A stretch of DNA of 14,542 nucleotides from NCBI GenBank assembly GCA_938050265.1, contig CALLJT010000047.1, forward strand, positions 1 to 14,542, read 5' to 3'. How positions within the stretch are numbered: position 1 is the stretch's first letter; each line of letters opens with the position of its first letter. Positions 5,855 through 12,754 of this stretch are shown piece after piece. Source of the DNA: Candidatus Saccharimonadia bacterium. Lineage in GTDB: Bacteria > Patescibacteriota > Saccharimonadia > Saccharimonadales > SZUA-47. Position numbers and translations under genes: made by a program. The notes below the pieces were generated by a model that had not been told where the DNA came from, searched no databases, and saw only the letters and a list, made by a program, of their open reading frames with translations.

Positions 5855-6336
5855 ATTACACCCTTCAACCCACCTTGAAGGCTTATCTAGTGGTGTAATC
5901 TCGCAAATGTACACCAAAAGCCCACACAATAAGGTTTTTCCGCTATCCAAGCCCAACTCAACTAAAACGAGAGGGGGATACGGGGTTAAAGGGAATTCAC
6001 TGGCTACCATACAGATGTTTTCGCGAATATGAGCGTCTTGCTGGCTAAAACCTCTGCATCTTCGTTCGGTGTAGCATGGCTACGCCTTACGTCAGCTGCA
6101 AAGCTTTTATCTCATCAATACGACTCATCTGCGACAAAAAGACTATATGCCAGACAATGAGTGCTTCAGAGTCTCATCTAAAGATGAACGACTCAAGGCG
6201 TGGAGGGTAACTACGACAGGAGTACAGCTCTGAAGCAAAGATAATTTTAATCAACAATTAATCTTCGAAAAGCTTAACGCGTTGATAAAATTAAAGGGGT
6301 AAAAGGTACGTAAACTATCCATTCCGATGTTTACAA
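5798..6336 (-). ncRNA. About 540-nt structured RNA ending in unit C; unknown class
   Basis: A near-perfect minus-strand promoter (6371-6343) predicts a start near 6336, and terminators lie at 5798-5854. From the 5' end, the stems are: GTAAAC/GTTTAC (6310-6334); a 13-bp stem with one bulge (6242-6255 with 6283-6295); TGCTTCAGAG/CTCTGAAGCA enclosing 6181-6225, with a TCATCT/AGATGA hairpin inside; ACTCAT/ATGAGT (around 6123-6162); and an 8-bp GTAGC/GCTAC hairpin near 6069-6087. Unit C follows: ATTACACC/GGTGTAAT (5855-5862, 5892-5899) enclosing CTTCAA/TTGAAG, then an 11-bp stem 5818-5828/5844-5854. The loops CCCACC (5869-5874) and GGTGGG (5833-5838) are fully complementary. No ORF, tRNA-like domain or known RNA signature was found. 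One pair in the 6069-6087 hairpin is G-U on plus but C-A on minus. Confidence 0.55.
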
Positions 6337-6342
6337 GTTGCA

Positions 6343-6371
6343 ATTTTAGCAGAAACGTTACTTTATGTCAA
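6343..6371 (-). promoter_or_regulatory. Near-consensus promoter of the structured RNA array
   Basis: Minus strand: TTGACA (6371-6366), 17-bp spacer ending in TGC, TAAAAT (6348-6343). This combines a perfect -35, a five-of-six -10 and an extended -10 TG. The predicted start is near 6336, and there is no plausible ORF downstream. It is back-to-back with the dprA start region. Confidence 0.7.
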
Positions 6372-6374
6372 TAC

Positions 6375-6380
6375 TAAAAT
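6375..6380 (+). promoter_or_regulatory. Possible -10 box of dprA
   Basis: TAAAAT lies 15 nt before the dprA ATG at 6396. No convincing -35 box is seen. It sits next to the -35 of the opposing RNA promoter, so the two promoters could interfere with each other. Confidence 0.3.
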
Positions 6381-6395
6381 AGGATTTTGCTTGTA

Positions 6396-7277
6396 ATGCA
6401 AGATAGTTTTGTGAATACGCTTACGCTTGGCCACCCCTTACAGCAGCGCCTCGGGAGGCTGCCGAAGCCACCTGAACAGCTGTTCTATACAGGCACAGAC
6501 CCAAACACATATATGCACACACCGCTCGTCGCTATCGTCGGTACGCGCAAGCCAACAGCATATGGCATGCACACCGTTCAGCGGCTCGTACGTGAGCTCG
6601 TAGCTGCTGGGGCGACAATCGTCAGTGGGCTAGCATTTGGTATAGACATTGTCGCCCACACAGAGACACTGAAACAGCAGGGGAACACCATAGCGGTCCT
6701 CCCATCAGACTTACACTACCCGTATCCGGCAAGCCACCGTACGATCGCCGCAGACATCATACAAAGCGGTGGCACACTGATATCTGAGCACACTGATTGC
6801 CGCAGGCCGCGTGCTGACCAGTTTCTCGAACGCAACCGCATCATTGCTGCGCTCTGCGACGCCGTCTGCATACCTGAAGCCGCTCAGCGTTCTGGCAGCC
6901 TCAATACCGCCCGTCACGCCTATGAACTCGGCATCCCCGTGTTCGCAACACCAGGGCGGACTGACGACCCTATGAGCGCAGGCACGAACCACCTCATCGC
7001 CACGCTGCGGGCACACCTACTCGACAGCACGACACATATACGGAACACACTCGGCCTCACGCATAACGACCGTGCGCAGCGATCAATCGCGGTCCTCAGC
7101 CAGATACAACAACGCGTGCTAGACACCATAGTGAGCGGCACGACCAGCAGTACGCTCATCCAGCACACAGCCTGCCTGGACACTGCAACGATGCAGACAA
7201 CCCTGACCGAACTCGAGATCCAAGGACACATCACACAAACCCCAAGCGGCGAATGGTCCGCCGTCAACTCTGCCTGA
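6396..7277 (+). CDS. dprA: DNA-processing protein DprA (Smf)
   Basis: DprA binds incoming single-stranded DNA during natural transformation and loads RecA. From the ATG at 6396 the protein has 293 residues; a TTG three codons earlier is the only alternative. The Rossmann-like core begins at PLVAIVGTRKPTAYG (43-57), followed by SGLAFGID (77-84) and the signature FLERNRIIAALCDAV (143-157), then EAAQRSGSLNTA (161-172) and VFATPG. A winged-helix domain (DprA_WH type) lies at about 225-290 (SSTLIQHTACLDTATMQTTL...LEIQGHI). The usual N-terminal SAM-like domain is short, at about 40 residues. It ends in TGA, which shows that UGA is a stop here. The dprA-topA order is common in bacteria. Its presence suggests DNA uptake competence. 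Confidence 0.93.
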   Translation: MQDSFVNTLTLGHPLQQRLGRLPKPPEQLFYTGTDPNTYMHTPLVAIVGTRKPTAYGMHTVQRLVRELVAAGATIVSGLAFGIDIVAHTETLKQQGNTIAVLPSDLHYPYPASHRTIAADIIQSGGTLISEHTDCRRPRADQFLERNRIIAALCDAVCIPEAAQRSGSLNTARHAYELGIPVFATPGRTDDPMSAGTNHLIATLRAHLLDSTTHIRNTLGLTHNDRAQRSIAVLSQIQQRVLDTIVSGTTSSTLIQHTACLDTATMQTTLTELEIQGHITQTPSGEWSAVNSA

Positions 7278-7376
7278 CTCAGCTTGTCTTTTCATAGATA
7301 ATAGGATATGCTAGCGCACTGTTAGAGGATGTCACGAAACCATACGACAGCGCACGGGCTGTCTATCTGCGTAGAA

Positions 7377-7399
7377 TATAATAGCGCTCATGGTATGAT
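7377..7399 (+). promoter_or_regulatory. Candidate topA promoter elements
   Basis: The 167-bp dprA-topA gap contains TATAAT (7377-7382) and, 9 bp further, an extended -10 TGG-TATGAT (7391-7399). Neither has a good -35 hexamer. A GACAGC/GCTGTC hairpin (7346-7363) and a GGTAT/ATACC hairpin (7392-7411) flank or overlap them. Either start would leave a leader of roughly 40-55 nt. Confidence 0.35.
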
Positions 7400-7444
7400 T
7401 GCCTGTATACCATATATATGTAACGAATATCCAAAGGAACGTAG

Positions 7445-9820
7445 TTGAGTAAAAACCTCGTCATAGTAGAGAGCCCGGCAAAAGCCAAAACGATCGAGAA
7501 ATACCTCGGTAAAGATTTCAAAGTCCTCTCGAGCGTCGGACACATCCGTTCGATCGCAAAAAAAGCCGCCAAGGGCACGCCGCCAATAGACGTCGAAAAC
7601 GGTTTCAAAACAACCTATGAAATCGACGCTGGTAAGAAAAAAACCATCGCCGAGCTCAAAAAAGCCGTGAAAGCAGCAGATACCGTCTGGCTCGCAACTG
7701 ATGAAGACCGTGAAGGGGAAGCTATCGCATGGCATCTATGTGAAGTGCTCAAACTCGACCTCGACACGACAAAACGCATCGTGTTCCACGAAATCACCAA
7801 AGACGCCATCGAATCAGCCGTCGCATCCCCGCGTACTGTGGACATGAAGCTCGTACAGGCTCAGCAGGCACGTCAGATACTCGACCGTATCGTTGGGTTC
7901 GAGCTCTCGCCGGTCGTCTGGAAAAAAGTCCCCGGTGGCAAATCCGCCGGCAGAGTCCAGTCACCAGCAGTGCGACTGCTCGTCGAGCGAGAACGTGAAA
8001 TAGAAGCGTTTGAAGGGTCATCTACCTACAAAGTCGTCGCGCTGTTTGCGCCAGACGCAAACGACACAGAATCACAGGTGTTCAAGGCAGAACTCGGCAC
8101 CAAGTTCGCAACAGAGCAAGAAGCTCAGGCGTTTTTAGAATCACTCAAAGGTGCAGACTACACCGTGTCCGACGTGACAACCAGTCCAGGCACACGCAAC
8201 CCAAGCGCACCGTTCACGACCAGCACGCTCCAGCAAGACGCCAACTCAAAGCTTGGGTTCGGGTCGAAAGCCACCATGTCCAGCGCACAGAGGCTCTACC
8301 AGAACGGTCACATCACCTACATGCGTACCGACTCCGTCACACTGTCCGGTCAGTCAATCGCAGCTGCAAAAGACTTCATCACGAAAGAGTACGGTGGCGA
8401 CTATTCTCAGGTCCGCAGTTTCAAAACTAAATCCGCCAGCGCACAGGAAGCCCACGAAGCGATTCGTCCGTCCGTAATCAGCAAAGCTCAGGTTACAAGC
8501 GATGAATACGATCAAAAACTCTACACACTCATCCGCAACCGCACACTCGCAAGCCAGATGGCTCCTGCGAAAATCGAGCGAACAACCGCTGTAATTACGG
8601 TCAGTACCAGCGACCAGGTGTTTACTGCAAAAGGCGAAGTTATTATGTTTGACGGGTTCCTCAGAGTATACGGTGGTGGCAAAAAAGACCCCGACGTACT
8701 ACCACCACTATCGGCAGACCAGCAGCTCCACCCCAACCACGTTACAGCTCGACAAGTGTTTGCACGACCACCGGCCCGATACACAGAAGGTAGCCTGGTG
8801 AAAAAGCTCGAAGAACTCGGGATCGGCCGACCGAGCACCTACGCAACTATTATCGGTACCGTGCAGGCCCGGGGATATGCAGTCAAAGGCGACGGCGAAG
8901 GCCAGCCACGCGACATCATAGAGCTCCGACTTGAACAGGGCGAAATCAGCCGCACACTAGACAATGAAAAAACAGGCTCAGACAAAGGCAAGCTCGTTCC
9001 GACACCTATCGGTAAAGTCATGAGCGACTTCCTGACCAATCATTTCGAAGACATTGTCGACTATCGGTTTACCGCCAACGTCGAAGTCGAATTCGACCAA
9101 ATTGCTGCCAACACACTCGACCGCAACACCATGCTCAGCGAGTTCTACGGTCCGTTCCATACACTCGTGGAGCAGTCAGACACGATTGACCGATCTTCGG
9201 TTGCACAGGCACGCGATATTGGCGAAGACCCTAAAACAGGCAAACCGATCACGGCACGGTTCGGTCGGTTTGGCCCGATGCTCCAGCTCGGCGTCGGCAC
9301 CGACGAAGAAAAGCCAACATTTGCCCGACTACCAAAAGGCTCGACAATCGAAAACGTCACACTCGAGCAAGCTCTCGAGATGTTCAAACTACCACGCGTT
9401 ATTGGACAAACCGACGACGGCAAAGATATCAAAGCCAACATTGGTCGGTTTGGTCCCTATGTACAGATAGACAAAACCTACTATTCGATCAAGCCCCATG
9501 ACCCAATGACCATTACACTGCAAGAAGCCTTGCCAATCATTGCTGAGCAAGACGAAAAGCGGCGGCCAATCCAAGAATTCCCAGAAATCGATGCTGCTAT
9601 CGTCAACGGCCGCTATGGTGCATACATCAAAGTCGACAACAAAGACGGCAAGAAAAACGTGCGCATACCTAAAGACGCAGACCCAGAAAAACTCACCCAA
9701 GCAGAAGTACAGGACCTCATCGACAAAGCCCCAGCGAAAAAGGGCAGGGGCCGCACATCCACCAAAAAGACAGCCGCCAAAAAGCCAACTAAAAAGAAAA
9801 CGACCCCCAAAAAGAAATAA
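7445..9820 (+). CDS. topA: DNA topoisomerase I (type IA)
   Basis: TopA relaxes negatively supercoiled DNA through a 5'-phosphotyrosine intermediate. It starts at TTG with AAAGGA at 7433-7438 six bases upstream, and homology begins at residue 2 (KNLVIVESPAKAKTI). The Toprim domain shows Glu9 and the acidic triad in TDEDREGEAIAWHL (D86, D88, E90). The catalytic Tyr is Y292 in TYMRTDS. GGKSAGRVQSPAVRLL, APFTTSTLQQDA and GIGRPSTYATI are standard core motifs. Instead of zinc-binding Cys motifs, the C-terminus has three Toprim_C-type repeats starting near 604 (FGRFGP), 666 (IGRFGP) and 722 (GRYGAY), then a Lys/Thr tail from about 763 that probably binds DNA nonspecifically. There are 791 residues in total. 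Confidence 0.97.
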   Translation: MSKNLVIVESPAKAKTIEKYLGKDFKVLSSVGHIRSIAKKAAKGTPPIDVENGFKTTYEIDAGKKKTIAELKKAVKAADTVWLATDEDREGEAIAWHLCEVLKLDLDTTKRIVFHEITKDAIESAVASPRTVDMKLVQAQQARQILDRIVGFELSPVVWKKVPGGKSAGRVQSPAVRLLVEREREIEAFEGSSTYKVVALFAPDANDTESQVFKAELGTKFATEQEAQAFLESLKGADYTVSDVTTSPGTRNPSAPFTTSTLQQDANSKLGFGSKATMSSAQRLYQNGHITYMRTDSVTLSGQSIAAAKDFITKEYGGDYSQVRSFKTKSASAQEAHEAIRPSVISKAQVTSDEYDQKLYTLIRNRTLASQMAPAKIERTTAVITVSTSDQVFTAKGEVIMFDGFLRVYGGGKKDPDVLPPLSADQQLHPNHVTARQVFARPPARYTEGSLVKKLEELGIGRPSTYATIIGTVQARGYAVKGDGEGQPRDIIELRLEQGEISRTLDNEKTGSDKGKLVPTPIGKVMSDFLTNHFEDIVDYRFTANVEVEFDQIAANTLDRNTMLSEFYGPFHTLVEQSDTIDRSSVAQARDIGEDPKTGKPITARFGRFGPMLQLGVGTDEEKPTFARLPKGSTIENVTLEQALEMFKLPRVIGQTDDGKDIKANIGRFGPYVQIDKTYYSIKPHDPMTITLQEALPIIAEQDEKRRPIQEFPEIDAAIVNGRYGAYIKVDNKDGKKNVRIPKDADPEKLTQAEVQDLIDKAPAKKGRGRTSTKKTAAKKPTKKKTTPKKK

Positions 9821-9844
9821 CCCACAAACCCAACCACCCTCTAC

Positions 9845-9883
9845 TTATCCACAACAGATCCAAGAGGTTGAACCTCTTGGAAT
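9845..9883. repeat. REP-like palindrome, left copy
   Basis: TCCAAGAGGTT (9859-9869), a central G, and AACCTCTTGGA (9871-9881) form a perfect 23-nt palindrome. It is preceded by TTATCCACA. The whole 39-nt block matches the block at 10630-10668 at 36 positions, in the same orientation. It lies between the topA stop and the transposase stop, and as a hairpin it could also end or protect both transcripts, though no T-run follows. Confidence 0.85.
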
Positions 9884-9901
9884 AATGGAAAGGCACCAAG
9901 A

Positions 9902-10540
9902 TTATTCGTCTATGGCTGCGTCATCTAGGTACTGTTTGGAATGGATACGTGGTTGGTGCAAAAACGAGCGGTAAGCTTGTTTACTGCCAAAAATGTCTAG
10001 TAACTGTTGCCCCCTTAGCCAGACAGGGAAGCTAGCCCGGTTATTGGTAAAATATCTGCAACTAGAATACTCGTAGCTCTCAAGGTCCGAGCCCAGGTCC
10101 AAGGGGTTTTGATGAATATATCGAGACAGATGCATATAGTACTGATCTGAATCTACGATTGCGGCCTTAAATCTACCCTGTAGCAGATGGCCAACCCTGT
10201 CATTGGAGTTATTATAGTACCGTGTATAAGCGTTTGTTAATGAGCGGAGCATTTCGGATATACCGTCTGACTGCAGCTGCTTAACAAACAGATGGAAATG
10301 GTTTGGCATCAAGCAATAGCTCAGCAGCTCAACTTTACCATAATAGGTTCTACGCTGCGGATTATAGAATTTCTCTTTGGTGTCCAATAGGTGCCTTGGG
10401 CTAAGATATACCTTCAGGTAATACAAAAACACCGCATAGTCCAGAGGTGAATCAAAAATATCTTGCTTGGCAACTCCACGATTATACACGTGATAATGCC
10501 CACCGTCGTAAAACTGCCGAATAACATGTCGGCTCGGCAT
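9902..10540 (-). CDS. REP-associated tyrosine transposase (RAYT, Y1_Tnp family)
   Basis: This 212-residue protein is a member of the HUH single-strand endonuclease superfamily related to IS200/IS605 TnpA. The N-terminal YHVYNRG (residues 16-22) and LMPNHFHLFV (77-86) with the HUH histidines H81 and H83 are diagnostic. The catalytic tyrosine is expected in AYTRYYN (Y105 or Y108), followed by GHLLQGRFKA and RYIHQNP. The length fits RAYTs better than IS200 transposases (about 150 residues). Such proteins nick and rejoin DNA at REP hairpins. Here two nearly identical palindromic repeats flank the gene at 9859-9881 and 10644-10666, as expected. The domains look intact. Coding-strand composition is T-richer than in the neighbouring plus-strand genes, consistent with independent acquisition. 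Confidence 0.92.
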   Translation of the reverse strand: MPSRHVIRQFYDGGHYHVYNRGVAKQDIFDSPLDYAVFLYYLKVYLSPRHLLDTKEKFYNPQRRTYYGKVELLSYCLMPNHFHLFVKQLQSDGISEMLRSLTNAYTRYYNNSNDRVGHLLQGRFKAAIVDSDQYYMHLSRYIHQNPLDLGSDLESYEYSSCRYFTNNRASFPVWLRGQQLLDIFGSKQAYRSFLHQPRIHSKQYLDDAAIDE

Positions 10541-10546
10541 AACGAA

Positions 10547-10555
10547 AACATATCA
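10547..10555 (-). promoter_or_regulatory. Extended -10 box 6 nt before the RAYT start codon
   Basis: Minus strand TGA-TATGTT (10555-10547), then six bases and ATG at 10540. No Shine-Dalgarno sequence fits in this space, so transcription would start at or next to the ATG. The -35 at 17 bp is poor (TTAAAT). TCACAGTGTGA, a short palindrome, overlaps the box and could be an operator. Confidence 0.35.
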
Positions 10556-10629
10556 CACTGTGACATAAGATTTAACCTCGCAGACCCATAATTAATCTTT
10601 ACTTAATCTAAAAGACCAAATCACACTAG

Positions 10630-10668
10630 TTATCCACAGCAATTCCAAGAGGTTGAACCTCTTGGAAT
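10630..10668. repeat. REP-like palindrome, right copy
   Basis: Second copy of the 39-nt block; core palindrome at 10644-10666, with arms extending to 13 bp each (10642-10668, central G). TTATCCACA precedes it at 10630-10638. It lies about 90 bp upstream of the RAYT start, so the pair brackets 824 bp containing only that gene. Confidence 0.85.
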
Positions 10669-10879
10669 CTGGGGGCTCGTGAAAATTGGTCAGGGCAACA
10701 GGTGGCTCACTGACGCTAATCAGGACACGTAATTTACATCGATACTCACAGATGCTCTACACGCTGCATAAGCGCTATCTGTAGTGGCATTGTTTTGACT
10801 TATACACAAGTTGTACTGAGAACACAGTTGTTGTGTGGTAATATTCACATGCATTTTTTGTGCATTGTACGCCAAAAAC
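10669..10879. other. Intergenic region with hairpins and a DnaA-box-like site
   Basis: No ORF is supported here. ACAGAT/ATCTGT (10748-10753, 10777-10782) enclose CGCT/AGCG (10762-10765, 10771-10774), a reasonable hairpin. TTATACACA (10800-10808) matches the DnaA-box consensus TTATnCACA. ATTGTAC/GTACAAT (10864-10870, 10882-10888) overlaps the first promoter of the next gene. Confidence 0.4.
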
Positions 10880-10952
10880 TGGTACAATAGTACTACCTAG
10901 GCAGTTTTACTTAAAAAAGAGTTTTGATCTCTTGTAATATATGTGTTAAAAT
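10880..10952 (+). promoter_or_regulatory. Tandem promoters of the sigma-R4/HARE-HTH gene
   Basis: The downstream promoter is TTGATC (10924-10929), 17 bp, TAAAAT (10947-10952), with an extended -10 TG at 10944-10945; it predicts a leader of about 30 nt. Upstream lies an extended -10 TGG-TACAAT (10880-10888) without a clear -35; its -10 forms one arm of the ATTGTAC/GTACAAT inverted repeat, a possible operator. A weak AAGAAG-like ribosome binding site precedes the ATG. Confidence 0.55.
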
Positions 10953-10988
10953 AATTAGCATACGAACAGAAAGAAGCACCCATTAATC

Positions 10989-12086
10989 ATGACTGATGCC
11001 ACTGAAACAGCTGCCTTGCCGCAGCTCAACCTAGAAAAAATCATCGAAGACATACTAAATGTCATCGAGCGTGAACGTGAACGTGAAATTATCGCACGAC
11101 GTTACGGTCTCTATGAGAGGCGCGAAACCTTAGAGCAGATAGGGGAGCTTCTCGGCATCACAAGGGAGCGCGTACGACAGCTCGAAAAATCAGTCATGGC
11201 GAAGCTTCGTTCGGTAGCCGACAGCGAACTACCACACATCGATTCAGTCGAAACAGTACTTGGCGCACACATAGGTGAGTACGGTGGCATCGCACGTATC
11301 AAAGACCTTGCGACCACTATTAAGGCTGACGCTGACAAAATAGACCACGCTCGCGTCGCATTTGTTGTTCAGCTGGCACCTAATCTCACACACGTCGACG
11401 AGAACGATCATTATCATAATGCAGCTTCACTCCGTGACAAGCACACCGAGAAAAGCGTCCGAGAATACGTCGGCAACGTCATAGACACAGTCAAGAAAAT
11501 CGGCAAACCAGTCCACATTAAAGAAGTTGCCGGTGCGATGGGGCACCCTGACCACAAAGAGGTCGAGGCGCTCGCTCATGTTAGCAAAAAACTAAGCACC
11601 CTCAACAAAAAATGGGGCCTCAACAAGTGGCCAACTGTAAACCCTAAAAACATCCGTGACAAAATCTACGTCATCCTGCAGGAAAACGGCAAACAGATGC
11701 ACTTCAACGACATCGCTCAGTCGATCCGTGACTCAGACTTCAAACGCAAAGATGTTACCACACAAGCAATCCACAACGAACTCATCAAAGACAAACGATT
11801 TATTTTGGTAGGGCGGGGCATATACGCGCTAAAAGAATGGGGATTCAAAAAAGGCACCGTCGCTGACGTTATCTCTGAGGTACTCAAAGAAGCTGGCGAA
11901 CCGCTCCACAGAGACGAAATAGTAGCACGCGTACTCAAAAAACGTTTCGTGAAAGAAACGACAATCCTACTCAACCTTCAAGGAAAACCCCAGTTCGAGC
12001 GAACAGCTAAAGCAACCTATACACTCGCTGACGAGTCCGAACTCGACCCAAGCGCTAAACCAGAAAAAATCACCGTCAAAAAATAA
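10989..12086 (+). CDS. Sigma-70 region 4-like HTH plus HARE-HTH domain protein
   Basis: The 365-residue protein begins with a typical sigma region 4 fold at residues 15-75: ERERREIIARRYGL-type helix, TLEQIGELLGITRERVRQLEKSVMAKLR. In sigma factors this segment contacts the -35 element. No region 2 or 3 is present, so it is not a complete sigma factor. Two or three further winged-helix-like segments follow. The clearest is a HARE-HTH domain at about 222-287 (KIYVILQENGKQMHFNDIA...IHNELIKDKRFILVGRGIYAL), a fold shared with the delta subunit of RNA polymerase; another is at about 292-350 (EVLKEAGEPLHRDEIVARVLKK). A transcription-associated regulator is the best guess. DNA for residues 28-33 holds three CGTGAA repeats (11070-11087). 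The tail is Lys-rich. Confidence 0.85.
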   Translation: MTDATETAALPQLNLEKIIEDILNVIEREREREIIARRYGLYERRETLEQIGELLGITRERVRQLEKSVMAKLRSVADSELPHIDSVETVLGAHIGEYGGIARIKDLATTIKADADKIDHARVAFVVQLAPNLTHVDENDHYHNAASLRDKHTEKSVREYVGNVIDTVKKIGKPVHIKEVAGAMGHPDHKEVEALAHVSKKLSTLNKKWGLNKWPTVNPKNIRDKIYVILQENGKQMHFNDIAQSIRDSDFKRKDVTTQAIHNELIKDKRFILVGRGIYALKEWGFKKGTVADVISEVLKEAGEPLHRDEIVARVLKKRFVKETTILLNLQGKPQFERTAKATYTLADESELDPSAKPEKITVKK

Positions 12087-12337
12087 CGACGCATTCCGAG
12101 CACTTCGCTCCTGTGACTCATATGTGAACATAATGCGAACACTGTGTATTTTTTAGTTAGCCAGATTTTTTGAAAAAATCCGATTAATCGATACATGGAC
12201 TCATCCTGACAAAACTGGGACACAGACAGGAAAGTGGGGCATATATACATATGTGGGCATACGGTTTTTTTTAAAAAGCGGCTCAGAAACCAGGATCAAG
12301 AGACGTACAGAGTATCAAAACGAGGGATATACAAGAC

Positions 12338-12381
12338 GTCGCACAATGTATATTTTGCGACTCTATATATCGAAATATAGA
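12338..12381. repeat. Two adjacent inverted repeats
   Basis: GTCGCA (12338-12343) and TGCGAC (12356-12361) flank a 12-bp AT-rich centre that contains TGTATA. Immediately adjacent, TCTATAT (12362-12368) and ATATAGA (12375-12381) flank ATCGAA. Neither is followed by a T-run, so they are not ordinary terminators. Confidence 0.6.
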
Positions 12382-12553
12382 TGGCTCGACATACCTTGCC
12401 CGAGCAGGGGATTGTGCTGGATTTCTATACATAGGCCATGTCGGTCGCTAAAGTGTGTTGCTATCTCGCGTGCGCACGTACAGTAACTATTCGTATGCAG
12501 TGATTATCTATGCTCCATGGGCTCTAGTGTCTGATTGTGTAAGCTGCCACAAG

Positions 12554-12562
12554 TTATCCACA
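12554..12562 (+). promoter_or_regulatory. Perfect DnaA-box sequence
   Basis: TTATCCACA, the canonical high-affinity DnaA box, in the same orientation as those at 9845-9853 and 10630-10638 and as the variant TTATACACA at 10800-10808. Functional use is unproven. Confidence 0.35.
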
Positions 12563-12754
12563 TTCAATAGTGTGCTTTTCGTGAAAACATTTGCTTTTTC
12601 ACGGTTTTGCTTAATTAGTATAGTAATCCCCCGCTCCCCCTACTCTCATGATTTGCAATATTTGACATTTAGTGGTTTATGTATGTTTATATATGTTTTT
12701 CATAAATACATGAACAAAATACGAACAACAAGTAGGGGGCGAGGGTGGGGTGCT

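Larger units (their letters stand above)
12087..12754. other. 668-bp gene-free strand-switch region rich in inverted repeats
   Basis: Genes converge on this interval from both sides and no ORF in it has coding support. It holds an 8+8 palindrome GATTTTTT-G-AAAAAATC (12164-12180), two adjacent inverted repeats at 12338-12381, CGACAT/ATGTCG (12387-12392, 12438-12443), the palindrome CGTGCGCACG (12469-12478), a DnaA box (12554-12562), and a 9-bp inverted repeat CCCCCTACT/AGTAGGGGG (12636-12644, 12731-12739) around an AT-rich stretch. A structured RNA or replication/segregation site is possible; nothing was recognised. Confidence 0.5.

Noticed and set aside
6100..6185. Group I intron P7-like pairing on the minus strand (AGACT with ATAGTCT)
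   Set aside because: R and S elements are incomplete, P3/P4-P6 cannot be identified and no interrupted exon flanks the region.
6170..6240. Partial resemblance to the 3' conserved region of RNase P RNA (AGATGAACGACT followed by ACGACAG on plus)
   Set aside because: The universal 5' element around GAGGAAAGTCC is missing on both strands, the P4 partner cannot be formed, and the promoter and terminators point to the minus strand.
5798..6336. tmRNA
   Set aside because: No tRNA-like acceptor/T-arm end, no tag reading frame ending in an ALAA/AVAA-type sequence, and no CCA-proximal motif on either strand.
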